Shown here in pieces: positions 55,789 to 64,000 of a DNA stretch of 64,000 nt (positions are counted from its first letter, which is position 1; every line of letters starts with the position of its first letter). Origin of the DNA: Pullulanibacillus camelliae (GTDB lineage Bacteria > Bacillota > Bacilli > Bacillales > Sporolactobacillaceae); contig NZ_BMIR01000001.1 of the NCBI RefSeq assembly GCF_014642655.1, positions 111,518-175,517 of the forward strand. The letters run 5' to 3'. The notes below the pieces were generated by a model that saw only the letters and a list, made by a program, of their open reading frames with translations, had not been told where the DNA came from and did not search any database. The translations under genes were made by a program, and so were the position numbers.

Positions 55789-56766
55789 CTATTCCTTTAC
55801 AAATTCTTTGGTGCTTCTTACTGTATCAATGGGACGAACGTACCTTTCTATTTCCTCACGCTTTGGCTCTAGAAATGGTGGAAGTGATAACTTTTCACCT
55901 AGTGTTTCATAAGGCTCATCACCCATGAAGCCAGGTCCATCCGTGGCAAATTCAAATAATATTTGCGGTGCCACTCGAGCATAAAGCGATTCAAAGAAAT
56001 GACGGTCGACATATCCGGAGGTATGGAAGCCAAAGCTAGGCATGCGCTCAATCCATTCCTCCAAGGCGGCACGATCCTCAACACGAAAGGCAGTGTGGTG
56101 AACCGTACCATAGCCTTGTCTTGCTTGAGGTAAAACAACATTATGCTCAACAACAACCTGTGCCCCATTGCCACCTTCTCCAACTTCAAAGAGATACAGA
56201 GAACCTTTCTTATCGATTTCTCTGAATAAAAGCACCTTTTCCATCATCTCTTTAAAATAATCAAAATCAGCAATCCTTACGAAAATTGGCCCCAGGCCAG
56301 TGATTGCGTAATCTAATGGAATCGGCCCCTTTTGCCAAGGTGTCCCAGAGACAACCCCTTTATTGTTTTCATCAGAGATTAATTGATACTGCTGATCATC
56401 AAAGTCAACAAAGGACAATGTCTTTTTACCAAAAAGCTCTTTAATGCCTGTATGCTTCACATCTAACCGATCAAAGCGTTTCACCCAATAGTCAAGCGCT
56501 GCATCACTCGGCACCCGAAAGGATGTTTTGGCAATTTCATTTGTTCCATGCTGCCCCTTGGGAATCCCAGGGAAATCAAAAAAAGTCATATCGGTTCCTG
56601 GACTCCCTGTATCATCTGCAAAAAACAAGTGATAGGTTTGAATATCGTCCTGATTCACCGTTTTCTTCACGAGACGCATACCTAAGACATAAGTAAAAAA
56701 TTCATAATTCTTTTCAGCACTGCTCGTAATAGCCGTTACATGATGTATCCCTTTAAGTTCGTTCAT
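55789..56766 (-). CDS. VOC-family ring-cleaving dioxygenase (MhqA/MhqO-like)
   Basis: About 325 aa with two glyoxalase/VOC modules. Metal-ligand regions: GIHHVTAITSSAEKN (His), YGTVHHTAFRVEDRAALEEW (His) and the late LYARVAPQILFEFATDGPGF (Glu). The pattern KKTVNQDDIQTYHLFFAD and GSPGTDMTFFDFPG matches the B. subtilis MhqA/MhqO/MhqE group, which degrade hydroquinone-type compounds and are repressed by MhqR. The ATG at 56766 follows GGAGG. An MhqR-like operator is upstream. Confidence 0.92.
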   Translation of the reverse strand: MNELKGIHHVTAITSSAEKNYEFFTYVLGMRLVKKTVNQDDIQTYHLFFADDTGSPGTDMTFFDFPGIPKGQHGTNEIAKTSFRVPSDAALDYWVKRFDRLDVKHTGIKELFGKKTLSFVDFDDQQYQLISDENNKGVVSGTPWQKGPIPLDYAITGLGPIFVRIADFDYFKEMMEKVLLFREIDKKGSLYLFEVGEGGNGAQVVVEHNVVLPQARQGYGTVHHTAFRVEDRAALEEWIERMPSFGFHTSGYVDRHFFESLYARVAPQILFEFATDGPGFMGDEPYETLGEKLSLPPFLEPKREEIERYVRPIDTVRSTKEFVKE

Positions 56767-56804
56767 TTTTGATACCTCCAATAGGTTTTGATCTATATAA
56801 AATT

Positions 56805-56835
56805 ATCTTTAATTAAAATATCTTTAATTCAAGAT
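56805..56835. promoter_or_regulatory. MhqR-type operator candidate
   Basis: ATCTTTAATTCAAGAT (56820-56835) is a near-perfect palindrome, preceded by a related ATCTTTAATTAAAAT (56805-56819). It resembles the MhqR operator ATCTCGAATTCGAGAT of B. subtilis, and lies about 40-70 nt before the dioxygenase gene. Binding by a MarR-type quinone sensor is inferred. Confidence 0.6.
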
Positions 56836-56884
56836 TTAATATAACATGATTATGTGCGACTGTCAATGAGCCGCAAATCATTGT

Positions 56885-57535
56885 CTTAGAAAACTTGACC
56901 TATACTTCACCACTTCACAGCCTGATGCTCATACTTACACACTAAGATTGTACCGCATTGGCTTTTTTCCAAATCACATACTAAGGGAAGCGCCAAGCTC
57001 AGTGGGCAAAAGTCAAAGCCCGAACTTCTAAGGTCTTCTGCAAAGCTATCATTCTGACGCTTTTAGGAAAAACCGAGCGAAAAGCATGCCCGGTCCTTGT
57101 CTTAGTATAGAGCATCTTCATATATGGAAGAGGCTTCATTACCGGATCAAGTGGATTGGAGCGTAAGGCGCGAGACGCCTTCGGGAACGGGGCGAGCGTT
57201 ACTTCACGAATAAACGTCGAGTTGTTCCAAGAAAGCTGACTTCGAAGTCATACGCGTAGACGCAAGAACCAGGGAATTTTTTATCATAAATACTTTGGAA
57301 CACAGATAAAACCATTCCAAAATGAGCGGAGGCCACTCAAGACGCTCGGCTAAAACCGTCACATCCATGTGATAACGCCGAAACTCGCACGTCAATACCC
57401 CCCAAAAAGTAAAAAGCACTTTTCGGGGACCTCGCTGTGCGTCGAACGCCGACCCTACCCACATCGTTTGAGCATGAGGAAAGCGTGCGCTCTGGAGCGG
57501 AAACGTGCGCGATCCACTCCATTAACACCCAAAAC
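56885..57535 (+). repeat. Repeat cluster: family A copy 7 with inverted family B
   Basis: A degenerate A3 (to about 57060, with TCACACTAA-like pieces and GGCAAAAGTCAAAGCCCG), then A1 (GAGCGAAAAGCATGCCCGGT, CCTTGTCTTAGTATAGAGC), a GACGCCTTCGGGAACGGGGC block, the inverted family B (about 57345-57455, with CATCCATGTGATAACGCCG and GCACTTTTCGGGGACCTCG), and an A2 tail (GCTCTGGAGCGGAAACGTGC). No gene. Confidence 0.75.
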
Positions 57536-57557
57536 TTTAGATTTTCTTATTATTAAA

Positions 57558-57600
57558 TAAAAGCAAAACCACCCCTCTTTCTCGAATAAGGTGATTTTGC
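57558..57600 (-). terminator. Terminator of the hydroxyacid dehydrogenase gene
   Basis: On the minus strand GCAAAATCACC and GGTGGTTTTGC pair, followed by TTTTATTT. Confidence 0.8.
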
Positions 57601-57665
57601 CTATTTTCTATGTTCATTCTTCCTTTAACACGCCAGCAAAAGATAAAGGAAGCAAAGACCTCACC

Positions 57666-58625
57666 TTATGGATTCAATAAATTATTAGGCTGCTCGCCAT
57701 TGATGAATTGCAAGAGATTATGAACGGCTTCCTCGGCCATTTTTGTTCGCGTTTCTTCAGTGGCCGATCCGATATGTGGGGCAAGCACAACATTGTCGAG
57801 CTGTAGAAGTGGGCTATCCAAAGACAGCGGTTCTTGTTCGTAAACATCTAGCCCTGCCCCCAAAATCGTTTTATCTTGTAAAGCCCTAATCAACGCTTGT
57901 TCATTAATGATTGGACCACGTCCACCATTGACAAGAATAGCTGAGGGTTTCATCATTTTCAATTCTTTATCATCAATGAAATGATGTGTCTCGGCAGTTA
58001 ATGGCAAGGTAATACAGACAAAGTCAGAGGTCTGCAAAAGCTCAGTCAAGGACTTATACGTTATCCCCAGCTCTTGTTCTGCTTTGACATCACGATGCCT
58101 TTTAGTATAAAGGACCTCCATATCAAAGCCGCGTGCCGCGCGCTGCGCTACTGCACGCCCAATTCGTCCCATCCCGATAATGCCAATGGTTTTGTGATGA
58201 ACGTTAACGCCAAATCTGTCCGCCTTAATACCCGTTTGCCACTTTTTAGCCCGAACAAAACGATCGAGTTCAGTTATCCTTCTTGCAGAAGATAAGACGA
58301 GACCAAAAATCAAATCAGCCGTTGTATCCGTAAGTGCATTAGGAGCATTCACCGCCATTACACCATGTGCAGACATGGCCTCAAGATCAAAATTATCATA
58401 CCCAGCAGAAACATTGCCGACATAACGAAGGCGTGGGGCATGCTTCAATAGAGACTCAGTGATTGGAAGCCCTGCACCCAACAGGCCCTCTGCGTTCTGC
58501 AATGCCTCTTTAAAGGCTCTCTCATTTTCTTTCGTTATACCATTAAAGACGGTGACATCACATGACTGATCAAGCACTTGTTTTAATCCATCTGAAAGTC
58601 GGCTGTATGCTACGAGTTTAAACAT
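57666..58625 (-). CDS. 2-hydroxyacid dehydrogenase, glyoxylate/2-ketogluconate reductase type
   Basis: 319 aa. It shows GIIGMGRIGRAVAQRA, catalytic Arg in NGGRGPIINE, Glu in DVYEQEPL and His in LAPHIGSATEETR. The GSATEETR end is typical of GyaR/TkrA (YvcT-like) enzymes acting on glyoxylate, hydroxypyruvate or 2-ketogluconate. TTGGAGGG precedes the ATG. Distinct from the hydroxyacid dehydrogenase at 15127, with which it shares only the fold. Confidence 0.9.
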   Translation of the reverse strand: MFKLVAYSRLSDGLKQVLDQSCDVTVFNGITKENERAFKEALQNAEGLLGAGLPITESLLKHAPRLRYVGNVSAGYDNFDLEAMSAHGVMAVNAPNALTDTTADLIFGLVLSSARRITELDRFVRAKKWQTGIKADRFGVNVHHKTIGIIGMGRIGRAVAQRAARGFDMEVLYTKRHRDVKAEQELGITYKSLTELLQTSDFVCITLPLTAETHHFIDDKELKMMKPSAILVNGGRGPIINEQALIRALQDKTILGAGLDVYEQEPLSLDSPLLQLDNVVLAPHIGSATEETRTKMAEEAVHNLLQFINGEQPNNLLNP

Positions 58626-58771
58626 CTAATCCCTCCAAGAAATAAAAAACATCATGAGATCTGATTAGCAGAAGCGTTGATCTAATAAGCTTTATCCACT
58701 TCTCTCTCATATACTACCATATCAATAACAGACTCGACATCACCCTGCTTTTTTAAGCAACGACGCATGCT

Positions 58772-58801
58772 GAGAATAAAGGAAGCGCTTCCTTTATTCT
58801 C
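58772..58801. terminator. Hairpin downstream of comK
   Basis: GAATAAAGGAAG and CTTCCTTTATTC form a perfect palindrome without a clear T run, 31 nt after comK. Possible terminator or RNA-stabilising stem. Confidence 0.5.
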
Positions 58802-58832
58802 GGCAGCTAATGGTCTCTACACTTTTTCCACT

Positions 58833-59441
58833 TTATTGTTTTCTACACGGCATTCTTGTGGGTTCAAACGTGCCGTCTTCATGTCTCTTAAATAGCTTTC
58901 CTAGGTTGAATACCTGCTGTGAGGTCAAAAAGGGAGATTTGAGGTGATTCTGATAGTATTTGGCAGATTCATGAAGCATGCAGCGAAATTGTGCTGTTCT
59001 AAGAAGTTTGGATTCAAAGCTTGAGGGTTTGATATCAAAGGTTTGAACAAAACGATTCCTAAAATAAACCATCGTCTTGCTGCCCAAGGATCTAAATTCA
59101 ATGATATGCTTATGAGAGAGCCATATACACTCCCGATTTTTTGGAGAGGAAAGTGGGAATACAACAACATCTGTATAGCCGTTAATGGCGATAGGTATCA
59201 TATAATTATAGTTCATCAGCTTAGCTGCGCCTTCTCTCCGACCGCTATAACTCGATCCAAAAACCGTGCATGAGCGATCAATAACCGTCAGCGGCTTTTC
59301 CTTAATCAAGAACATTTTATAATCCTCATCTAATGCAATGGTCCAATACTCCCCGTGGTTACCGTTCATTGGATATAAAATAATCGTACTCGAATTAATG
59401 ATATAGTGATCACTTTCTTCAATTGGTATAACGGATTCCAT
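58833..59441 (-). CDS. comK: Competence transcription factor ComK
   Basis: 202 aa (B. subtilis ComK is 192). The family core is clear: PLTVIDRSCTVFGSSYSGRR, matching the VDRSCRFFGSSYAGR block, followed by KNRECIWLSHKHIIEF (versus WISHVHVKEF) and SFESKLLRTAQFRCML. ComK activates DNA-uptake genes by binding AT boxes. The N terminus and the last 40 residues are diverged and may differ in protease control. GGAGGGAAAAAG precedes the ATG; the AT-rich 59540-59700 may hold regulatory sites. Confidence 0.9.
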   Translation of the reverse strand: MESVIPIEESDHYIINSSTIILYPMNGNHGEYWTIALDEDYKMFLIKEKPLTVIDRSCTVFGSSYSGRREGAAKLMNYNYMIPIAINGYTDVVVFPLSSPKNRECIWLSHKHIIEFRSLGSKTMVYFRNRFVQTFDIKPSSFESKLLRTAQFRCMLHESAKYYQNHLKSPFLTSQQVFNLGKLFKRHEDGTFEPTRMPCRKQ

Positions 59442-59740
59442 AGATAACTTTTTCCCTCCTATACTGTGTTCATTGATGGATGCACTAGATTTTTAGAAAG
59501 AATAAAGGTCCTAAACCTTAGACTCTTATTCCCCTCACTTATTTAACCACTATAAAGAAACCAACCCTTATGACAAGATCTTGGTGCACATCAAATAATT
59601 GGTATAAATTACATTAATCATAATACATTTTTACTAGATTGGCAATTTTATTTCGAGAATATTTTACATTTTTCGATAAAATTCGATAAACATCCTCGTC
59701 CTTTCATCCTAGTTTCTTGGTTCTGTTAAATTTCATCCTT

Positions 59741-60913
59741 CTATCGATCATCTAATTCTCTTATTCTCTTACCTGATATGAGGCTTAATAATAAAAACAA
59801 TGCAAACAAAAACAAAATATTATGAATCCCTATATGACTAATGAAGAGCCCCGTAGACAGTGCGGAAGCTATCTTCACAAGTGAGGCAATCATCGTCCTT
59901 AATCCAGTGATCCTTCCAACCATATCAATTGGGGATTTCATTTGAATCCATGTCTGTGTGACAACTAGATGAGACATGACAAAATAGCCGAATAAAAAAA
60001 TCAATATCACCATAGTTAAACGCTCACGACTTAACCCCATTAGCAAGGCTAGGAGCATCATCCCCATCATCGTCATATAAATCAGCTTGTACTGCCATCT
60101 CTCCATAAGATAGGTGACTAGCAGTCCAGATATAATGCCTCCAACCGCAAAGGCGACTTCGAAAGCTGAATATAGAGCACTTCCTCCATGTAAGTCCTTG
60201 GCGATTGGCAAGAATATTGTCGCTGACATTTGGATACCCACACTATTTATAATCGATAAAAAGAAGAGATAAGACATGCCCTTTTCCCTGCGTACAAACC
60301 CATACCCCTCTCTTAGTTTGAGTAGATAGCGCACACGACCTTGCATCACTGACTTTTGACATACTCTTTTAATCGAACTGAATAAGATCACAGGAACTAA
60401 GAATGAAGTGGCATTGATTGCAAAACAGTAGGCGGGAGAAACCGCGCCAATGAGAACGCCCGCTATTCCAAGTCCTAAGATATTAGCGAGCCCATTCAGT
60501 GAAACAGTTTTTGCCATGACAAATTTGAGATCCCTATCAATAAACGCTTCTTTAACAAAGCTCATCACAGCTGGTTTATAAAGGGTATAGCATAGCGCCG
60601 AAAAAAATTGGACCATGTACAGCACTGCAATTGAATTTGAACCAAGGAATAAAAGAACGGAAACCCCACCAATCATAATAAAACGAAGACTATCAGTCGC
60701 GATTACTAGCTTCTTGGCATCCTTCTGATCTACAAAGACACTCAGAATTGGCGTGAGAAGCAGACTTGGTAAATAATAGACAGCGATCATAACCCCAATA
60801 GATAAAGCACTCCCTGTTGCTTGATAGATCAACCACATCATAGCAATCTGTTGACATCCATCACCAAAGGTACTCCATGCTGCTCCGATCAAATAATAAC
60901 TTTTTCTCATCAT
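59741..60913 (-). CDS. MFS transporter, macrolide-efflux/MefA-like
   Basis: About 390 aa with 12 spans, MFS_3 type (enterobactin or macrolide exporter relatives), with LLTPILSVFVDQKDAKKLVIATDSLRF. I chose ATG 60913 behind AGGAGAGATC; the open frame continues upstream to 61033 but that part is not protein-like. The substrate is unknown. Confidence 0.85.
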   Translation of the reverse strand: MMRKSYYLIGAAWSTFGDGCQQIAMMWLIYQATGSALSIGVMIAVYYLPSLLLTPILSVFVDQKDAKKLVIATDSLRFIMIGGVSVLLFLGSNSIAVLYMVQFFSALCYTLYKPAVMSFVKEAFIDRDLKFVMAKTVSLNGLANILGLGIAGVLIGAVSPAYCFAINATSFLVPVILFSSIKRVCQKSVMQGRVRYLLKLREGYGFVRREKGMSYLFFLSIINSVGIQMSATIFLPIAKDLHGGSALYSAFEVAFAVGGIISGLLVTYLMERWQYKLIYMTMMGMMLLALLMGLSRERLTMVILIFLFGYFVMSHLVVTQTWIQMKSPIDMVGRITGLRTMIASLVKIASALSTGLFISHIGIHNILFLFALFLLLSLISGKRIRELDDR

Positions 60914-61189
60914 CCCCGATCTCTCCTCATGTTCCTTTTCTAACATTATTATATGCCTCTCAAAACATAAGGAAAATTTTATAAAAGTAATATATATTGA
61001 TAAGTTTTTCTTATGTATATATTCTTTATCCATGGCTCTCGCAAAATAAAATTTAATAAAAGAAATGTGAAAAAAGGCTCATGAGACAAGATTTAATAAA
61101 TAATAATATTGTGAGTAGTCAATCTCTTTATTGACATTTTCCAAAATTTGCGAGAAAATTTCCTCAATTATTGCAAAGGGGGGTGGTCA
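60914..61189. other. Intergenic, nothing found
   Basis: AT-rich stretch between divergent genes. It likely holds both promoters, but I cannot identify one with confidence. Confidence 0.3.
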
Positions 61190-61393
61190 ATGATGAAAGC
61201 GAAGAAAAGATTCAGCTACTGGTATCTCCTTCTCATCATTCCTTTTATAGCCACGTTATGGCCTGGGATTTATGCATTCGATAAGCCACGTCTATTTGGG
61301 TTTCCGTTTTTTTACTGGTACCAGCTTATCTGGGTTATTCTTACAGCTGTTATAACCGCTATTGTCTATATCAAAGTAAAAGATGTGGATTAA
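61190..61393 (+). CDS. DUF3311 small membrane protein (YhjC-like)
   Basis: 67 aa with two spans: WYLLLIIPFIATLWPGIYAF, then a short loop with GFPFFYWYQL, then WVILTAVITAIVYI. This is the DUF3311 pattern. The ATG at 61190 follows AAAGGGGGGTGG. DUF3311 proteins are encoded directly before sodium:solute symporters, as in yhjC-yhjB of B. subtilis, and may be a small subunit. The symporter starts 24 nt downstream. Confidence 0.88.
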   Translation: MMKAKKRFSYWYLLLIIPFIATLWPGIYAFDKPRLFGFPFFYWYQLIWVILTAVITAIVYIKVKDVD

Positions 61394-61416
61394 ATTTGGG
61401 AGGAAGTGTCTGAGTC

Positions 61417-62934
61417 ATGAACTGGTCTGCACTTATCGTTTTTACTGTCTTTTTTATCTTTGTAACCGTTTTAGGTTTTTATGCTGCACGCTGGCGCCGT
61501 GGGGATTTGTCTCTATTAGATGAATGGGGTCTCGGAGGGCGACGGTTTGGGACGCTGATTACGTGGTTTTTACTCGGCGGCGACCTTTATACGGCCTATA
61601 CGTTTATCGCTGTTCCTGCGTTAATGTATGGATCTGGTGCAATGGGCTTTTATGCCGTACCCTACACGATCCTTATCTATCCCTTTATTTTTGTTGTGAT
61701 GCCGCGGCTTTGGTCCGTCTCGAAAAAACACGGTTATGTTACGGCTTCGGACTTTGTACGTGGACGTTTCAACAGTAGTTCAATGGCTCTTGCTGTCGCC
61801 ATTACTGGGATTCTGGCTACCATGCCTTACATCGCTCTACAGCTTGTCGGCATGCAAGCTGTCATTAGCGCAATGGGCTTCGGACATAGTGGGCTTTCTG
61901 GAGAACTTCCGCTCATTATTGCTTTTGTTATCTTAGCTATTTATACTTATTCGAGTGGGTTACGCGCACCGGCTTCTATTGCTATTGTTAAAGACCTTAT
62001 GATTTATATTACGATCATTGTTGCCATGATCGTGATCCCAATCAAACTCGGCGGATTTAGCCATATGTTTGATGCTGCCAAAGCAGCTTTAGCAACTAAA
62101 AATCCACCAGGCTCTCTGATTCTTGGCTCAAATAGCTTTTTTGCCTATGGATCACTCGCCTTGGGATCAGCCCTTGCCTTATTTTTATACCCCCACTCTC
62201 TGACCGGGGTCCTAAGCTCGAGTCAGCGCAATACCATTAGAAAAAATGCAGCCATTTTGCCTGCTTATTCCCTTGTACTCGGATTTATAACCCTACTGGG
62301 GGCTATGGCTCTTGCCGCTGGTATCAAAGTTCAAAATGGGAATGATGCCATTCCTGAATTATTTTTGAAAATGTTACCCGATTGGTTTAGTGGTTTCGCC
62401 TTTGCCGCTATTGCTATTGGAGCTCTAGTTCCTGCGGCAATTATGTCTATTGCTTCAGCCAATCTTTTTTCGCGAAATATCTATAAAGAATATATTAATC
62501 CACAATGCACACCGGAACAAGAATCTAAAATCGCCAAACTCATTTCACTTATCGTCAAGGTTGGAGCACTCGTCTTTATCCTGTTCTTCCCAAAGACCTA
62601 TGCAATTAACCTTCAATTACTAGGGGGAATCTGGATTCTGCAAACCTTCCCTGCTATTATTGTTGGACTTTATACAAACTGGTTTAATAAATGGGCTCTT
62701 GTCATCGGTTGGTTTGTCGGAATGGCCACAGGAACATGGATGGCTTTCTCGCAACACATGGCCTCCACCTATCCCCTGCATCTCTTCGGGGCCATTATTC
62801 CTGGGTACGCTGCAATATACGCAGTGATTCTTAACTTTATCGTCACTGTCGTGCTTACCTTCATCTTTCGGGCACTTGGCCTGGCAAACGGAAAGGATCA
62901 AACAACAGAATCCGATTATCGCACCGCTTCATAA
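61417..62934 (+). CDS. Sodium:solute symporter (YhjB-like)
   Basis: 505 aa with about 13 spans, SSS family. It shows LDEWGLGGRRFGTLITWFLLGGDLYTAY, PLIIAFVILAIYTYSSGLRAP and LYPHSLTGVLSSSQRNTIRKNA, typical of MctP/YhjB-type carriers for monocarboxylates or similar acids. Substrate not readable. GGGAGGAAG precedes the ATG. It is the second gene of an operon with the DUF3311 protein and ends at a bidirectional terminator. Confidence 0.93.
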   Translation: MNWSALIVFTVFFIFVTVLGFYAARWRRGDLSLLDEWGLGGRRFGTLITWFLLGGDLYTAYTFIAVPALMYGSGAMGFYAVPYTILIYPFIFVVMPRLWSVSKKHGYVTASDFVRGRFNSSSMALAVAITGILATMPYIALQLVGMQAVISAMGFGHSGLSGELPLIIAFVILAIYTYSSGLRAPASIAIVKDLMIYITIIVAMIVIPIKLGGFSHMFDAAKAALATKNPPGSLILGSNSFFAYGSLALGSALALFLYPHSLTGVLSSSQRNTIRKNAAILPAYSLVLGFITLLGAMALAAGIKVQNGNDAIPELFLKMLPDWFSGFAFAAIAIGALVPAAIMSIASANLFSRNIYKEYINPQCTPEQESKIAKLISLIVKVGALVFILFFPKTYAINLQLLGGIWILQTFPAIIVGLYTNWFNKWALVIGWFVGMATGTWMAFSQHMASTYPLHLFGAIIPGYAAIYAVILNFIVTVVLTFIFRALGLANGKDQTTESDYRTAS

Positions 62935-62949
62935 AGTGCACATTAAAAT

Positions 62950-62985
62950 GGAGACTCCTAAAATAAGATTTAGGAAGTCTCCCTA
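62950..62985. terminator. Bidirectional terminator
   Basis: GGAGACTCCTAAA and TTTAGGAAGTCTCC stem with one mismatch between two converging genes. Confidence 0.75.
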
Positions 62986-62997
62986 TATCCTCATCTC

Positions 62998-64000
62998 TTA
63001 AATCAGCCCCAATACTGTCCGCGAAACATTTAAAGCATGCTGGTAAATACTTAAGAGCTGATTGATCAAATCCAAATAGATCGCACTGATCGCTGGATTA
63101 TATTCATTTTTATCAATCAGGCGATTAAAATGATTAAACTTGAGATCCATTTCAAATTGCGAAACAATCGGTTCCGACTGAATATTTTTCATAGCGATCG
63201 CTGTATCCTGTCGCTCTAAGGCCTGAATGGACTTTTCCAGCGCCTCTTCGATATACTCTATAAAAGTCTCTAAGATCTGATAATCTTGGTGAGGCATCTC
63301 AATATTTTGCAGCCGAGACTTCTGTATTAGATTGAGGCATTGCATCACATTATCGCCAATACTCTCGATATCATTGAGCACATAAAGTAATTGAACCTCT
63401 TTATCTGATTGTGTGTCCGTTAAATCCTGCTGTCCTAACTTCAGTAAATACTTTTGAATCATTCGGTAAGAATCATCAACAGTTTGCTCAGTCTGTTGAA
63501 TAGGTTCAAATTCCTTTGGGTCCTCTAAATAATAAGGCAAGCGAACAATCATGCGGTCTTTGACCTCATAAGCTAATTGCAGAATTTCAATTTTTGTTTT
63601 TAATAAGGCCTCATCTGGCACAGATAAAAGCGTGTCATTTAACCGCTTCGCTATTTCTGATTGTTTTCCTGGGAACACCTTATGGATCATTCGAGTAAAG
63701 CTTGGTAAAAAGGGTAAAAACAATAAAGCAATCCCCATGTTTAACGCTGTATGAAAATTAGCCACTTGCCGTTCTAGTTGTCCAGGTAGCCAATAGATAC
63801 TCCGTCCAAGCCAAGGCAGCAACGTCAAACAAAGCCCAGCACCAACACATTTAAACAGCATATAGGATAGTGCTACTCGCTTCCCTTCTGTCGAAGCGGA
63901 CAAGCTTGATACAAACACAGGGAGCGTCGCCCCAACATTTGCCCCTAATATTAATGGCAACACCTCGGGCACTCCTAATGTCCCACTGGTCACAAAAGAA
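62998..64000 (-). CDS. Na/Pi cotransporter family protein with PhoU-like tail (partial)
   Basis: Incomplete at the window's right edge: the frame is still open at 64000. The visible part has NptA/YqeW-type membrane repeats (PLILGANVGATLPVFVSSLS with the QSSSA-like motif region beyond the window) and ends with a roughly 210-residue PhoU-like helical domain (LLYVLNDIESIGDNVMQCLN). Such proteins carry sodium and phosphate or regulate its flow. Confidence 0.9.
   Translation of the reverse strand, partial: SFVTSGTLGVPEVLPLILGANVGATLPVFVSSLSASTEGKRVALSYMLFKCVGAGLCLTLLPWLGRSIYWLPGQLERQVANFHTALNMGIALLFLPFLPSFTRMIHKVFPGKQSEIAKRLNDTLLSVPDEALLKTKIEILQLAYEVKDRMIVRLPYYLEDPKEFEPIQQTEQTVDDSYRMIQKYLLKLGQQDLTDTQSDKEVQLLYVLNDIESIGDNVMQCLNLIQKSRLQNIEMPHQDYQILETFIEYIEEALEKSIQALERQDTAIAMKNIQSEPIVSQFEMDLKFNHFNRLIDKNEYNPAISAIYLDLINQLLSIYQHALNVSRTVLGLI

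Noticed and set aside
57369-57560. Overlapping frames of 63-86 codons on both strands at 57.2-57.56 kb
   Set aside because: Repeat-derived sequence with high GC; no coding signature.
59540-59705. ComK boxes upstream of comK
   Set aside because: The region is AT-rich and has TTTTCGATAAAA-type words, but no clear pair of AAAAN5TTTT boxes at the proper spacing.
1-64000. CRISPR arrays, tRNA, rRNA, prophage or intact insertion sequences
   Set aside because: None seen. The dispersed repeats lack regular spacing and no transposase was recognised.

Overview
The window looks like a chromosomal segment of a moderate-to-low-GC Gram-positive bacterium of the Bacillales. Support comes from strong GGAGG-type ribosome sites, UUG/GUG starts, a SAM-I riboswitch, a B. 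subtilis-type QueF, a ComK homologue, a SinI-like anti-repressor, a YhjC/YhjB-like pair, an LCP protein and Fur boxes. The species cannot be named from sequence alone. I saw no rRNA, tRNA, CRISPR array, intact transposase or prophage gene.

Layout. 1-2.8 kb: SAM riboswitch and metNIQ methionine importer. 2.9-4.0 kb: sarcosine/N-methyl amino acid oxidase. 4.4-8.5 kb: proline catabolism (putB-putC) behind a sigma-54-type promoter, with a divergent PAS/AAA+ activator. 8.6-16.8 kb: secreted and small proteins, a coiled-coil protein overlapping an Amt ammonium channel, a ferredoxin-NADP reductase with a distant Fur box, a possible small RNA, queF, DUF1232, VanZ-like and 2-hydroxyacid dehydrogenase genes. 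16.9-23.8 kb: MFS transporter, LacI regulator and a hexuronate operon (IolB-like cupin, uxaA, uxaB); the LacI gene and the operon share one palindromic operator placed at the same site relative to each promoter. 24-27.1 kb: Mn-dependent pyrophosphatase, two small proteins, LCP enzyme. 27.6-33.2 kb: formylglycine-generating enzyme and its sulfatase, AraC regulator, EEP-fold hydrolase, PIG-L deacetylase. 33.3-35.2 kb: orphan SinI-like peptide and a large fusion of an apparently inactive alpha/beta-hydrolase with a SARP-type DNA-binding domain. 36-38.4 kb: DUF969-DUF979-pcp operon. 39.3-42.3 kb: MBL-fold protein, dgoD, IclR regulator. 42.6-49.1 kb: MFS exporter, topoisomerase III, esterase, M48 peptidase. 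49.5-53.7 kb: Fur-controlled siderophore ABC importer. 53.8-59.4 kb: broken YbaK/EbsC gene, NAD(P)-binding protein, MhqA/MhqO-like dioxygenase, 2-hydroxyacid dehydrogenase, ComK. 59.7-64 kb: MFS transporter, DUF3311 plus sodium:solute symporter, and a Na/Pi cotransporter cut by the window end.

The intergenic spaces are unusually rich in interspersed repeats. A modular family (called A here, modules A1, A2, A3) occurs at least seven times, always in the same orientation. A second family (B) occurs as two inverted copies at 46.5 and 57.4 kb. None has a recognisable transposase.

Much of the gene content is for uptake and oxidation of plant- or soil-derived compounds (hexuronates, galactonate, proline, sarcosine, sulfate esters, quinones), with most catabolic clusters next to a dedicated regulator. 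The most unusual single gene is the hydrolase-SARP fusion at 33636-35156, which I read as a possible small-molecule-sensing transcription factor.
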